A stretch of DNA of 64,000 nucleotides from Augochlora pura (Eukaryota > Arthropoda > Insecta > Hymenoptera > Halictidae). The DNA lies in the NCBI RefSeq assembly GCF_028453695.1, contig NC_135782.1, forward strand, positions 11,098,001 to 11,162,000. Reading direction: 5' to 3'. Shown here piece after piece: positions 1 to 11,829 of this stretch; within the stretch, counting starts at the first letter, position 1; each line of letters starts with the position of its first letter. The position numbers and the translations under genes were made by a program. The notes under the pieces are model-generated. The model saw nothing but the letters and a program-made list of their open reading frames with translations. It did not search any database and was not told the DNA's origin.

Positions 1-314
1 TGGCTGCAGTACGTTCAATTGTTCAGTCTATTTCTTATGAGGTTAGATTATTTATAATTGTATTTAATTTAATTTTGACGATTGAAAGGTTTAATTCGAT
101 TGACTTTATTATTCGTCAGGATAAGGTAAAATTTATTATCTTTTTATATCCTGTATATTTAATATTTTTTATTAGAATATTGATTGAGTTAAATCGGACT
201 CCTTTTGATTTAGTTGAAGGTGAGTCTGAATTAGTATCAGGATTTAATACTGAGTATTATAGAAGTTTATTTGCTATAATCTTTATATCTGAATATTTAA
301 GGATTGTTTTTTAA
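1..314 (+). pseudogene. nad1: NUMT: nuclear copy of mitochondrial nad1 (fragment)
   Basis: The frame from base 3 reads as the central part of NADH dehydrogenase subunit 1, a membrane subunit of respiratory complex I. It contains the ND1 hallmark NRTPFDLVEGESELVSGFN (about 195-251) and hydrophobic stretches on either side. About 104 codons are open. Several AGA codons fall where ND1 normally has serine, which is right for the invertebrate mitochondrial code but would give arginine in the nucleus, so this is a transferred mitochondrial piece and not a nuclear gene. Clear similarity ends at the TAA at 312-314, short of the usual ND1 C-terminus. A few bases later ATA and TGA codons may extend it after a frameshift, which is uncertain. 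The window begins inside the copy, so its left limit is unknown. Even, mitochondrion-like AT composition and the absence of internal breaks suggest a fairly recent insertion. Confidence 0.88.
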
Positions 315-973
315 TAACTTTAATTTGATAGTGGAACAACAAATGCGCTGAAAGCACAGTGCATAGTAGGCGGTCACTTATGGCGAAAACTTAATTCGCA
401 AACCTTCGTGTACGAAATTGTTTTCTTTTTTAAAATGGGGATCTTCTAACACTAGAACAAAAGGTTCGGGTCCTTTCAGTCTTAGAACTTAAAAAATGTT
501 ATTTAAATATCGAATTTTTGAAAAATAATTGTAACATGTATGGAGGAAGTGATATTTGTCTTCCAATTTACGCGAAGTATCCGTTCCATGTGGTTTTATT
601 TTACGCAAATGAGAACCACGTAATCAAAGTTCGTGACTAGAAATAAAAAAAAAATGAAAATAAAAATAGATGTAAGTTTCGAGATATAGATATTTATTTC
701 GCATTGTTTAACAATGTTCTAAAACCATAGTAAAGCGTATTCGGTGTCAGTGTAGGCACTGTAATTAAATCAATCAACCTTTCTCTTTTTCATTGACACA
801 AGATTATTATTTTCATCGCTTGTGACATTCAGAAGTTCGACCTTGTTTCCGTTGTTAATATAAATCTATTCAGATGATTCTTCTAAATATTATCTTTCAC
901 TAAGCTTTCATGAATTTTCTGATATTCGCTATAACATATTACATATAGTCAAAACTTGAATCCACGTTAAATA
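315..973. other. AT-rich intergenic stretch, no gene seen
   Basis: Nothing coding or repeated was recognised. It separates the NUMT from a mariner-like end. Confidence 0.5.
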
Positions 974-1150
974 TTAGGTCTACCAGAAAGTTTCGACTGT
1001 TCTTGATTTGAAAGAAAATAATAAATTTGATAGGCATTTAATAATGTTTATTGTACTATATAATTTCCGTCTTTATGTATGCCCTCTTGCCAGTGCGATT
1101 GCAATTCATAAATATCATTTTTCAAGAATGTATCAAGAATGTGACCTTAA
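974..1150 (+). mobile_element. Mariner-like terminal fragment, copy 1
   Basis: It begins TTAGGTCTACCAGAAAG after an AT-rich flank and shares a collinear pattern with 11451-11640 and 28804-29000. The shared blocks are an AATAAATTT block, then TTTATTGTA, then a GCC/GATG block, then a CATTTTT block. The TTAGGTC start resembles mariner termini. No opposite terminus or transposase is visible, so this is a truncated end or a solo MITE. It is the most diverged of the three copies. Confidence 0.45.
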
Positions 1151-1439
1151 AATAACATCATTGAACATAACTTCTCGACAGCCCTAATATTTGGATTCTA
1201 GTTCGAAAAACAAATGTTCCAAATCCATAGAGATCTTTAAACTTTTAATAGTTTTTTTTTGTATCGTGTATATACTCCCAGACTTCGTATATGGTAAACA
1301 ATCATGGAGAAGCATGATATTAAAAAGTAGAATCTGGTATCGCAAAGTCAAAATTTCAAGCTTCAATATTAAAAAAGTCACAATATTATCAACAATTTTT
1401 TGACTAATAATAAGCGATGCTATAACTTTGTTTTTGAAC

Positions 1440-2060
1440 GTAATTCTCCGTGTAAAAAAGTGGCGCGTAAATTAGGGGCGAGTGCTTCATTGTGATCACG
1501 ACGTGCGTCGATCATTTCTTGAAGGCGCAAGACGTTTCTATGTGCGAGAATTGAAATGGCGACTTCCGACACGATGTAAATTTAACCGTGCACCGCATCG
1601 ATTTTTCTGGCTGGAAAGTGGCCGGGAAGTGGAGGCCCGTGTGCGTTGGCTCTGAATGTAGGTAAGCGGCGCGTCGCAACGCGACTCATCGGCCCGACAC
1701 CGGTTAGGTCGAGTTGAATCGAGTTGATAAGGTTAACTGAGAGAGCTACGGGGGCGTAGGGAGGTCAAGTGACCATGTGGGCGGCACTGTTCGTCGTCGT
1801 TGTCGTCGTCGCATACCATGCTGATTAAGCTTCGTGTCGGTGTATATGCACGCGCGCGCGTGTGCCCGTGTAAACGCGGCTTTCGGCCCGAGCGCGAACC
1901 TCTGATTAGACCAAACTTCCGATTAAACTGCCCCAAGAACGCGTTTAACGCTTCGTTCACCGACTTTTCTCACCTAGAGACTAAGAAACTCGTGGCGGAG
2001 CATCCAGCGATCTTGGTATCGCGATATCTAGTAAATTACGTTAGGTACTGATAAATCGAA
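1440..2060. other. CpG-rich island
   Basis: GC content rises sharply against the flanks, with a run of alternating CG near 1850 and many CpG dinucleotides. Short opposing ORFs here share no recognisable motif and are probably chance. A GTAAGC donor-like site sits at 1662 on the + strand, so a non-coding exon is possible. A regulatory island is the more cautious reading. Confidence 0.4.
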
Positions 2061-2897
2061 ATTTCCGACTTGCGGTTTCTTGATTGACAAGTGCTGGATG
2101 CATAGAGATGTTAATGCTGCGCCTTAGTGTCATTAGTATACCGCGAAGTTTTGTGCACGATAAATATAATAATATATATACATGATATAATGTTTATAAT
2201 ATTTATACATTGTAAGGAACTTGGTTAACGGAATAATATTAACTTTTATTTAACAAAGATATACACAAAACGTCTGTTCCCACGTGGCGTCACCGAAGAA
2301 GTGTGGCCACCTCGTTCCGTTGTCCCTCGCCCGATCGATAATCCCAATCATTCATTTGTTTCACGCACACAACCATGCATTCATGTTATCTTATTACTAT
2401 ACATTCATATAACCGCACACTCCTTCTTACATACCACACACTCTCATCCATACTATACACTTACAACATGATAAATATGAAAAATATACAAAGCGTCTAG
2501 GATTTTGTAATATTTAGTATAATAAGTAGATTTTAGATTTTAGGTAATAGAAGTTTTGTTTGCAAAATAAAAAATTGTCTGTAGTTATTAAGCATGCAAG
2601 AGTTTAATAATTCGGAAATAATACGATACTATTTTTAAATTCTTTAAATATTCTCATTGTTTCGATCTACACATTTTATCGTGAATGAATAAAATCCACT
2701 TTGTAAATACATATATAACATTTAATAAATATATACTTAATTATCAATTTATTAAATATATATAGAAGATTTTTTACATTTATTCCAGTATATTCTAATT
2801 TGCGCAATAGTAAACTACGTGCAATTTTTACAAATTTATGGCTTCTCTACATACAGTATATTATTGCATAGATTATTAAATATAAATATACAACGTA
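2061..2897. other. AT-rich intergenic stretch with a dispersed repeat
   Basis: Mostly AT-rich with a pyrimidine/CA-rich patch at about 2380-2465. Bases 2465-2540 match 5252-5330 in the same orientation; the shared blocks include ATATGAAAAATA, GCGTCTAGG and TAGTATAATAAGTA. This is a dispersed repeat of unknown family. No gene is seen. Confidence 0.45.
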
Positions 2898-4177
2898 TTA
2901 GATTGTCCCATAAGTTTCTTCCGCACTACGCTATGAGTGACTCTAAGTGGCTGCATTTATATAAATATGCAGACATATCTCTTAGGCGTTTATGGCATCG
3001 GTTTCAGTCGTCCCAGAGCTCTTTCAAAGTACGTTTCGTTGGTGATAAAGTCTCTTTTAAATTTTTTTTACACCGTTCAATATGGAGAGCTAAAAGACGC
3101 ATTTGCGACATGTTATGCTGCATTGCTCTAAAAAAAGGTAATAGTGAAAAGGACACTGCAGACGAGATTTGCACCGTTTACGGGAGTGGTACTACGACTA
3201 TTAGGACCATCCGCGATTGGTTTAAAAAATTTAGAGCTGGCAATTTCGAGTTGAAAGATGAAGACCGCAGCGGCCGCCCAGCAACGACGGATACGGACAT
3301 TATCAAGACCGTGCTCACTGAAAATCCGCGATATAGTGTGCGTGAGATAGTGGATGCCACTACTTTTCCCAAGACAACGGTACATAAGCATTTCATCAAG
3401 ATGGGATATGCGAATCGATATGAAGTTTGGGTTCCACATCTATTGACGAAGCTTATGAACCGCGTCTCTACGTGCGATTTGCTTCTCCAGCGACATGCCA
3501 GGGATCCTTTCTTAAAGAGGCTTGTCACTGGAAACGAGACTTGGATTTTATACCAAATGTGCATCGAAAACGCACTTGGTCTAAGGAAAATAGACCTTCA
3601 ACTGTTGCAAAGTCTGGACTTCATCCGAAGAAGGTTCTTTTGTGCGTTTGGTGGAACTGGAAAGGTGTAGTGTACTACGAGCTCCTTCCTCAAGGTGATA
3701 CGATTAATGCTGACAAATATTGTAATCAACTGGATCAATTAAAAAGCCACCATAGCAGAAAAACGACCAGAATTGATGAACCGACGAGGCGTCGTTTTCC
3801 ATCGCGACAACGCAAGACCGCATGTTGCCTTGGCCGTAAGGCAAAAATTATTACAGTTTGATTGGGACGTTCTACCTCTTCCTCCGTACTCCTCAGACCT
3901 TGCTACATCCGATTATCACTTGTTCCTCTGTTTAAAAAAATTCTCTCCGTGGTAAATCTCTCAAATCCATAAGCGAAATAAAAACGCACCTAAATGAATA
4001 TTTTGCAAATAATCTTCATCAATTTTGGAAAGAAGGCATAACGAGGCTTCCTGAGAGATGGAAGAAGGTTATAGAACAGAACGGTTCATATATAACATAA
4101 TGAATCCACATGAAACAACAAATATCGTGTATTCATTTCGCATAAAAAAAAGGGAAGAAACTTATTGGACACCCTAA
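2898..4177 (+). mobile_element. Full-length mariner element, mellifera-type (inactive)
   Basis: The element is 1280 bp, the usual mariner length. It is flanked by TA at 2896-2897 and 4178-4179, the TA target duplication of Tc1/mariner elements. Terminal inverted repeats are visible. The left end reads TTAGATTGTCCCATAAGTTT, and the reverse complement of the right end reads TTAGGGTGTCCAATAAGTTT, continuing CTTCC in both. The single internal transposase reading frame is broken (see 3082-4100), so the copy cannot mobilise itself, although its intact ends could in principle still be recognised in trans. Confidence 0.9.
3082..4100 (+). pseudogene. Broken mariner transposase (mellifera subfamily)
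   Basis: Reading from ATG 3082 through several frame changes gives a complete mariner-family cut-and-paste transposase of about 340 residues. N-terminal helix-turn-helix: an RTIRDWFKKFRAG block followed by EDRSGRPATT. The linker WVPHLLTK is present. The D,D34D catalytic core is partly present: VTGNETWIL carries Asn where the first catalytic Asp should be, the second Asp is in HRDNARPHVA, and the third is in SDLATSDYHLF 34 residues later. The C-terminus ERWKKVIEQNG is followed by TAA at 4098-4100. Breaks: an in-frame stop at codon 4, a frame change at the A-run near 3131, further frame changes near 3555, 3740 and 3950, and the Asp-to-Asn change. Similarity of blocks such as WKGVVYYELLPQ places it in the mellifera subfamily. 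It is a dead remnant with no host function indicated. Confidence 0.9.
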
Positions 4178-5062
4178 TATATGCACTATGGAAGAAGTAA
4201 AATTAAAAATGTACTTTCAAGATCCTCTAATTTCTGTCCAGATTCAATTCTTTTAACTAATTCCTATAAAAACATGCATATGTATAAACTTTAACAACCT
4301 TCTCATTACTGAATAAATTAATTGATTCGTGCACATTCTAATCTGTATAAAATATTATTCTTAGCCAAATGTGTATAGGGAATTAGAAAATTTATAATTG
4401 CAACCAGCTTTCCAGCGCAATAATAACGTGCTTGCAATATTAAATAATAAGAATATTAAATTTTTGTGCACTATCAAATTATCTTGTATTTTATTATCAT
4501 GAAGTCTTCGCAGTGGGGTATTCTCTCAAGAGATAGCAACAAATCTGTGCCATTTCTATACTCTGAAGTCAACGGTATTGTCCTATTGTGCCGCTAGCAA
4601 TGCGAACAATTAAATGAGAAAGTGTGATTAGCTGGTAATCATAGATCTAATACTATTAACGGGGGTTAATGTCATTAAATCTGGGGTCAGGTATGCATAG
4701 CCCATAATCACTCACTGCATTATTAGAGTAATAGAAATCCTAACCAATTTAGAATGCTGTTTCACTGGAGATTACATTGTATACTCAGGAAACAGTCATT
4801 TTCAATTATATGTTATTGCAGTAATTACTTAAATACAAGAATTAATTTCAATTTTTTCATAGAGTAAGAGACACAGGAAATACTTTCATCTAGTAATTTT
4901 CACTATATTTTATAATTTGTTTGATAACATTCGACTTTAATAATAAAATTCGATTATTAATAATATTTATTATCATAATATTCAATAATTTCCGATTTTT
5001 ATTCTATCGTTAGAATATTTAGTGCTCTAATTTTTAAAAGCTCTAATAAAGTAATGAGTAAA
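4178..5062. other. AT-rich intergenic stretch, no gene seen
   Basis: Very AT-rich. No ORF of note, splice structure or recognised repeat was found. Confidence 0.5.
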
Positions 5063-5168
5063 CTGCGGATTATTGTGTAAATTCTCGTTTTCATATATCA
5101 TTTTATAAAAATTAGAATACAAAATTCTAATTCCTTCGTCAATTAACAAATTACTCATTGCGAAGGGA
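5063..5168 (-). repeat. Dispersed repeat R1, minus copy
   Basis: CTGCGGATTATTGTGTAAAT and the following 90 bases align with 41200-41300. The first part is the reverse complement of the ATCCGCAGTCTA core seen in the + copies at 30650, 59525 and 60843. The family is unknown, and no inverted termini are visible. Confidence 0.45.
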
Positions 5169-6560
5169 AAATAAAAATGCTGCTAGAACTTGCTGATTCA
5201 TACATTTATATGATTTGCACAATAAATAAGTGAGATCCTTATAATATTTACACATGATGAATATGAAAAATACACAAAATGTACATAGCGTCTAGGTATA
5301 TGTAACATGTAGTATAATAAGTAAATTCATACGTTTTCTTACATATATAAAATTTGTATACGTCATAAACGCACAAATATCCGAACTCAAACGATAATCA
5401 TACAATTTATCAATATTCTAACAAGCTCACAGAAACCAAGAAAATCATGCATTCAGAAGATCCATCAACTTGATAATCTATCGATAAATAAATGCGTATC
5501 GTGGATGCATCGTAAACTTTGGTGTGAACGCGACCTAACCGCGAACGATTTCAAACAAGCTGTGCCAATTGGGAGGATAACTGCGTCCGCGTTGAATAAG
5601 GGTTCTCAGCGCATCTACTTGGCGATTCTCTGTTCAAAAGTCCGATTTGTTGCAATCCATTTATCGTTCATTAGCGGTGTTGTTGTCTTGTCACGCTTAT
5701 CGAAACACCGCTCCGATATTCGTCGATCGAAACGTAAACTTATGCGTGTCTCGTGTTAAACGTCGCCGAGGGGTACTACTTCACGAGTAGGTCAGTAGCC
5801 AGTCATGTATGAAGCCATTAAGCAATCAGAATACCTATTGTACTTAGGCTGATTAACAATGACAGTATGGTAAATACCTTGTCCGATGAATACTGATTGT
5901 TTAGAGGCTTCACGTACCGTAAGTACCAATTGAGTAAAAGCAGCAGAAGCTCTTTTTGGAACAAAGCGGTGACAAAGCGGTAATCCAAAGCATACTTAAA
6001 ATCATTTCTACTCTAGTTAGTCAATTGCTTATCCTTTTACTTTGCTCGTAATATCGGTCGCATGATTTATAATAACTAGCTTCACTAATAAATCTTTGGT
6101 TGATTGCGTTTATAACAACGTGAAGTTTATTATGCTCTTAATTTAGAAATTAGTGATTTAGAAAAATATATTGTATGTTTCAAGGTATTAGTTTGAATGG
6201 TATCAAATTAAATTTTTAGTATTATGGATTATGGATTTTAGTATTTGTAATTTGTTTAATTAACGGATTGCAAATTTAGAACAGAAATGAATACGTATAA
6301 ATGTATAAAGATGTTGCTACAATTTAAAGAATAATTTTATATTATCTTCAATATTTTTACTAAAAATAGAAATTGTCTACAGCTATTGCAAAACGAAGAG
6401 AATGATTTATGAAGAATCCAATCAGTTTGAAGGTCAAGTTAGATATACCGCCATTATTAAATGCTCCTGACTCTTCTAGTATTAGTGAAGAATGCATAAA
6501 GTTCGCACTTCTCTTCTTCTTATTATTATTAATATTATTACTAAATCAGCAAAGATATTT
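5169..6560. other. Intergenic stretch, no supported gene
   Basis: It contains the second copy of the 2465-2540 dispersed repeat at about 5252-5330 and a moderately GC-richer patch at about 5500-5780. An 84-codon frame at 5505-5759 shows no motif and is not supported. The remainder is AT-rich. Confidence 0.4.
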
Positions 6561-6640
6561 ATATCTAATTTATATTTCTCGCAACTACTATACACAATTT
6601 TTATTTTACACAGAAATCCGCAATCTACCTAAGATATAGA
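6561..6640 (+). repeat. Dispersed repeat R1, plus copy
   Basis: CTCGCAACTAC, then an AATTTTTATTTT block and ATCCGCAATCTACC, match the R1 consensus as seen at 7093, 59525 and 60843. Confidence 0.45.
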
Positions 6641-7092
6641 AATAATTATTTACACAAATTGTATATATTTCGTATTCAGTAACCACGGAATAATTAATCT
6701 AATTACTTGTTTAATTTCTTATCAAGGAATGAAATCATTTTATTTTACTAAATCATAGTGCAAAAGTTATTTTAATAATCTAAAACGAACGAAGTACTTT
6801 TCGTCTGCATTATAAATGTACATTAAAGGTGCATTTAATAATATGTAAATAGCTATTTTATTGTGTGTTTTAGATTATCCAGGTCAAAAATTTATTTCCA
6901 TGATAAACCTTAAATTACCAAAATAATCAATTTTATTTCCCATTTCACATTGTCAAAATAAAATATTTCACTTACTGAAATTTCATGTCATACGTAAAGT
7001 ACTATTTTATTTAATAAAGTACTATTTTATCAAAGGATCTATTATTTCAAATAGTATTTCAAATATTTTCTCTATGAGTACAATATTACCAA
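6641..7092. other. AT-rich intergenic stretch
   Basis: Contains a short direct duplication at about 7000-7032 with unit TTAATAAAGTACTATTTTA. No gene is seen. Confidence 0.4.
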
Positions 7093-7170
7093 GTTCTGCT
7101 TATACTTCTCACAACTGCTTTAGACAGTATTCATTTCACATAAGAATTCGCAATCTACTTACAAAATGCG
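7093..7170 (+). repeat. Dispersed repeat R1, plus copy
   Basis: CTTCTCACAACTGCTTTAGA, then a CATTTCACATAAGAATTCGC block and AATCTACTTA, match other R1 copies. Confidence 0.45.
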
Positions 7171-7174
7171 TTAT

Positions 7175-7960
7175 TACGGCCTCTTGTTAACGGATACCCT
7201 CCGAGCAAAGACACAACCACACTGTGAACAGAAACGCCGGATTTTACTGTTACCAGACTCATAAAACCCGCGAAACGTACAGTTCCGGTTTAATCGAGTC
7301 GTCTCATAAACAACCGTCGACAACCCCACTATTCGAGTTTCCCACGTAACGATAAATTCAACAGTAGAGAATCGTCGCGCAGGTGAAAACCGTCGCGTCC
7401 ATCATCCTTGGCACATAAATACCGTACAAATGCTTCTCGCCACCATCAGCATCACAAATGGCGGCCGCGGCGGGTGCGCGCCCGATGGACGTCGCAAAAT
7501 ATCCGTCGGCTGGATACGTACCGGGCCCGATCAATTTATTTCTCCTATCGATGAAATCGGGTTGACAAACGGCCGGGCACAATAAGAGCGCAATGACGCG
7601 CAGCGATGCACCGCGGTGCGGCGGGACGCGCTGCGCCGCATCCGCGGCCGTTCTTTGCTTGTCTCGCTACCTGCTGCGCCGTGACTTTCGCCGCATGGCG
7701 TGGTGGTGCCTTCGACGTCGAATGGGTGTCCTTTCTTGCGGGAACTGGTCCGCGTTCCCTGAAGGGTTGATAATACGCCGATTAAATTGAAAACAGCAGA
7801 GCTAATTGCGCTACGCCTGTATTATTCATTAGATCCAGCGGTGGAACGGTAGGGATGGGATCAAGTTCAATCTGGGCTCGCCGAATCCGAGGCTATTTCA
7901 ATAGCCATAAGTAGACTGCGGAGTTTATGCGATTATCGCGTTCCACGGCCAAGAGCCTCA
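7175..7960. other. CpG-rich island
   Basis: The most GC-rich part is 7440-7790. Two overlapping short frames of about 65-75 codons on opposite strands are rich in Arg, Ala and Cys and look like products of composition. A regulatory island is plausible; a non-coding exon cannot be excluded. Confidence 0.35.
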
Positions 7961-8134
7961 TAAATTTTGTCAAATTTAAGGACTTTATTTAGTCAAATAG
8001 ATAGTAGGTTTATATGCATTGTTTTATTTATATTTATAGATATTTAAATTTATGTCTATTTAAATATTTATATTTATATATATTTTTAGTTTATACTGAG
8101 GCGTCACAAATTTTTTTAATTTAAATATACTGAA

Positions 8135-8415
8135 ACAGTCATGGCTGAAGAAGAATAGAATGTCGAAGTAGTAAAATAGCCAATAAATATTTGTATCTTC
8201 TTATATCGTCCAGTATTTGGCAAATAAACTTTTCATGAAATAGTACTTACGTATGAGAATATACATTTATATTTAACTACGTAATGGCCATACGAAACTG
8301 CTATTTCAGAACAAAAATTTGTTACTTGCCAAATTTTGTATTACATGAAAAGATAAAAATATTTATAGGTTATTTAGTATTTCGAAAATCTATTATTCCA
8401 GTGACGAGGAGATTT
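8135..8415 (+). mobile_element. Degraded hAT-like MITE (copy of the 59644 element)
   Basis: It aligns collinearly with 59644-59892: GCAAATAAACTTT, then TACGTATGAGAAT, then the shared block ATTACATGAAAAGATAAAAA, then an AAAATCTATT end. Termini are eroded compared with the other copy, and no 8-bp target duplication could be recognised. Confidence 0.5.
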
Positions 8416-9460
8416 TGAAGACATATTTATGGCAAAGTTAGCAGCAAGTCATTATTACGAGCCAATATTCTATTAACACGTTCGCTGACGATACAACAAA
8501 CTATGGAAATAGATAGATCATTTAATTTTAAATTAATTGTAGTATTCAGGTTTTCATTAGTCATATTTAGTTCAAGTGCTAGAAGTATCACAATTTAATA
8601 AATATATACAATGAATGCTGTACATTTCACTTCTATTCAGAACAAATTGAAGTATATAACAATTTCAAAACATAAACGCTATGTAAAATTGAATGTATGA
8701 TGATGTGGCTTATTTTGAACGTTATAGGATTCACGTTATTTTGCATCACAATGAAAATTAATGCTATTGCATTCATGTTTGTGAATATCATAATTCAGTA
8801 GCAATTTGTGTTAGATTTTCATGTTATGAGATAAATATTGAGATAAATATTGAGATAAATGTTGAGATAAATGTTGCAGTAAATCAACAGAAAGAGTCTG
8901 AAATTTATTTAACAGATTTCTAATCCATTTGTTAAAGATCTGACAAGAATTCAAGTAAAAATTTCTATCAACATAAAGAGCAATGTCTAGTTACAAGAAT
9001 AAATTAGAAAATAAAAGTATAAACTTAGAGTATAAAGTCAAATTTTATAATTTCCTTAGTATACATAACAATTAATGTATATTTATGTGTAGATTGATAT
9101 AACGGAAATAAATATTACAAGGTTCATTTTATAGTTTTTTATAGTTAAATTAGTGAACTGGACATTTGATTTATTTACAAGAGGAATGAGTGAACGGAAT
9201 TTAAAGCAATAAAAATATTAAAATTACTGGTAATTGTACTATTGCCTAAAGTTAGCTCTATTGTTTTGAATTATGGGACTGTATTATAATATATTCAGTG
9301 CGACTTATAGATAAAATTGCTATTGAAAAATTTTTTAGGGAATTCTCATCTGTTGAACTTTTAAAATAACTAATTACTAAATAATCAATAACTATTTAAC
9401 TATATCTTTCGAAAGGTTTCAAAACAACTAGTAGAAAATTGTTGGATAAAGTGTGAAGCA
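8416..9460. other. AT-rich intergenic stretch with a 12-bp tandem repeat
   Basis: No gene is seen. A small tandem array lies at 8827-8874 (listed separately). A TTAACACG motif at 8473 recalls TTAA-element ends but has no partner. Confidence 0.4.
8827..8874 (+). repeat. 12-bp tandem repeat, 4 units
   Basis: Four consecutive 12-bp units of TGAGATAAATAT or TGAGATAAATGT. Confidence 0.85.
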
Positions 9461-9890
9461 GTTCTATAATTGTACGCAGCACAGTGGTATAGCCAAAGCT
9501 CGTGGTTTCGTCCTCTTACTCGCGCAGTACACGACCGAATACGGAGGTTATTTGAGAAAAACCACGACTTTCCTTCTACTGCCGCGTTCTTGCGGCTCAC
9601 ATGCGTGCGGCTTGGTGTAATTGTTACTCGTTTTTGCCGCGTCGTCGGTGGTTCCCCTTAATGCTTTCAGAAATTTGTTGAATTACAACACGCGCGTCGT
9701 ATTGGGGCATAATGCGAGCGTTTTTATTGTAATCGAGAAATCCTCGCGTCGCAAGAAACAATTTTCTGAATCCAGCCAAGAAAGATCGTATTCTGATGTG
9801 GGTTCGAATAATTGTTTCGTGGACAAACACTTCCTGAAAGCGAAAGAAAAACAATTTCTGTCGAATAGAACGTTTCCATTGATACTGTAG
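9461..9890. other. GC-richer island
   Basis: Moderately GC-rich with CpGs. Short frames on both strands carry no recognisable domain. Candidate regulatory island. Confidence 0.3.
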
Positions 9891-10002
9891 TCGATTCCTT
9901 AAACGAAGAATTAACTATTCAGTTGTAAAATATACATTAAGTTGTAATATGTATAGCCAATTCCTTAACTGAAGAATTAATTATTCAATTGTGAAATATA
10001 CG
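9891..10002 (+). repeat. 67-bp tandem duplication
   Basis: CGATTCCTTAAACGAAGAAT at about 9891 recurs as CAATTCCTTAACTGAAGAAT about 67 bases later, each followed by TTAACTATTCAGTTG or its variant. Confidence 0.65.
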
Positions 10003-10352
10003 TATTTGTTGTTTCTTTATCGTTACTTAGACATTTTTATGATTAATACAAGAAGAACTAAGTTCGTGTAAAGACATAAAAAATGTTAAAAAATGTTATA
10101 ACAGATAGGGTTTAAGTAAATATGTACTGAGTGACCAGTAACTATTGTGCTACCAGTTACGTTGATTAACAATGTTTTCTAATAAAACATAACTTATTTT
10201 TGCTAATATTTTATGAATAATTATTTTCAGAAATTAAATAAATGAATAATTATTATTATAGAAATTAGTTACGTGTGATTTTCCTTTTTTATAAAAACTT
10301 GAACATCACCTTCAATTATTCATTAGGAGCAGTGTACATAAAACAATGTATA

Positions 10353-10440
10353 TTAACCCTATGCCGTCCGGCGACACCACTGTGGTGTCGCGAACAAAGT
10401 ATCGCTGAATGGCCGGCGACGCCGCGGTTGTGTCGCATGC
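10353..10440 (+). mobile_element. piggyBac-like TTAA element end with twin hairpins
   Basis: TTAA at 10353-10356 is followed by CCCTATGCCGTCC. A perfect inverted repeat GCGACACCAC/GTGGTGTCGC with a one-base loop lies at 10371-10391, and a diverged second copy at 10416-10436 follows 45 bases later. This GC-rich patch stands in AT-rich sequence. The TTAACCC start fits piggyBac-type termini, but I could not find the opposite end within about 300 bases. Confidence 0.45.
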
Positions 10441-10654
10441 AAATATATAAGACAAAGAAATTTTACATTTATTTCCATATGTATATCTTCGAAATTTCAC
10501 GGAAATAGGGGGAGAAGATTGAAAACTTATGAGAACTAACGATGAGATTAGTAACAATTAAAATTCCAATTTAACAAGCCAAAATTAGTTTGACAATTTC
10601 AGTGTTGCCGGCGCCAAGCGAAGAAATGTTTGCAAGACTTGAGGATATGGGAAA

Positions 10655-11285
10655 GTGTTAAAATAATTGCATTTCGCACGATCTCAGTTGCGCCAGTCAA
10701 CGCGTCGACGCGCCAAAACGTCGACCGTCGTCGTCGATTCCCGCCAACGAAAAGGAAGGGGGGACAAGCATAACGACACGGCCGCGAAACTGTGGAAAAC
10801 CATCGGTACGCGTGGTCGTCGAATCGTTATTAATAACAACCGTGTGGAGGCTCGTACGTCGCGGCTAACGATTCCGAAATACGGCTGTACGGGCGGCAAG
10901 CAGGCCAGCTGAATGATAATCGCCCCTAATAACACAGACGGAGCGCCGCCGTAAGATACGAAACGGGGGATCGCGCGGCACCCGAAAAATACCATGGCAT
11001 ACCTCCACGCTTCGATACATTGAAATCTTTCGCAAAACACTGTTGGCGGGAGACGGCGGAGAGTCGGCAGAAACGGGGAAGAGAGACAGACGGCCAAAGA
11101 GGGGGGAGGCTTTCCTTTCGAAAGAGGACGGGAGGAGGACGTCGGCAGTTTGCGTCGACAGGCACTTGCCGAAACGACCTGGTGCGCGCCCCGTCACGCT
11201 AAAAGGTTTCCGTCACCGATCCTAACGACCGGTAAACGATCGGTACGGTCGCCGCGGCGCTGTCCGACGGAATCTCATGAAAAAC
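10655..11285. other. CpG-rich island
   Basis: Dense CpG. Five overlapping frames of 60-137 codons on both strands are Arg/Ser/Pro-rich and mutually exclusive, so none is supported. Candidate promoter or enhancer island. Confidence 0.4.
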
Positions 11286-11450
11286 ACAACTATCCCTCTA
11301 ACGTTTTATCGGACCATGTTTAAAATTCATGGGAAATCGAAGAGGGATTTACATGGGTGGACATAATTTTGCTTTGTCGAAGTGCACAGTTTATAATTAT
11401 AGCGTACGGTAAAAGAAGAAAGTGTTTTGAAATAGAATTTGTTTAAATAA

Positions 11451-11640
11451 TTAGGTCTACTAGAATATTATATCCGTTCTTGTATAGGAAGAAAACAATA
11501 AATTTTGTATGCACTTAATATTTATTGTATTATTATAATAATTTAATGTAATCGTAACTTATACCCTGTTACGGAGGTGATGGCGATTTATGGATATCAT
11601 TTTTGAGAAATATATGTCGCAAATAAAATCACATTAGAAT
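11451..11640 (+). mobile_element. Mariner-like terminal fragment, copy 2
   Basis: Starts TTAGGTCTACTAGAATATTA. With copy 3 (28804) it shares the blocks ATATTTATTGTATTATTATA, then ATAATTTAAT, then a GCGATTTATG/CATTTTTGA block. No transposase is present. Confidence 0.5.
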
Positions 11641-11829
11641 AAATAAATCAAATATATTCATTTATATACACAATTCTCTTAGACAACAAAAAGTCGATTT
11701 TCGTTTTTTACATCATAAAATCGTTTCCGGGAATAATCAAATGTCGAAGAATCGATTCCGTGTAAAATCGAACACGAAAGGAACCAATTTTTCAAAGAGA
11801 ATCGAATGAAATCAGAATCGAGCATGCCG

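Noticed and set aside
2819..3081. N-terminal extension of the open frame before the mariner transposase
   Set aside because: The part before 2898 lies outside the transposon and the rest is element leader. Family alignment puts the transposase start at ATG 3082.
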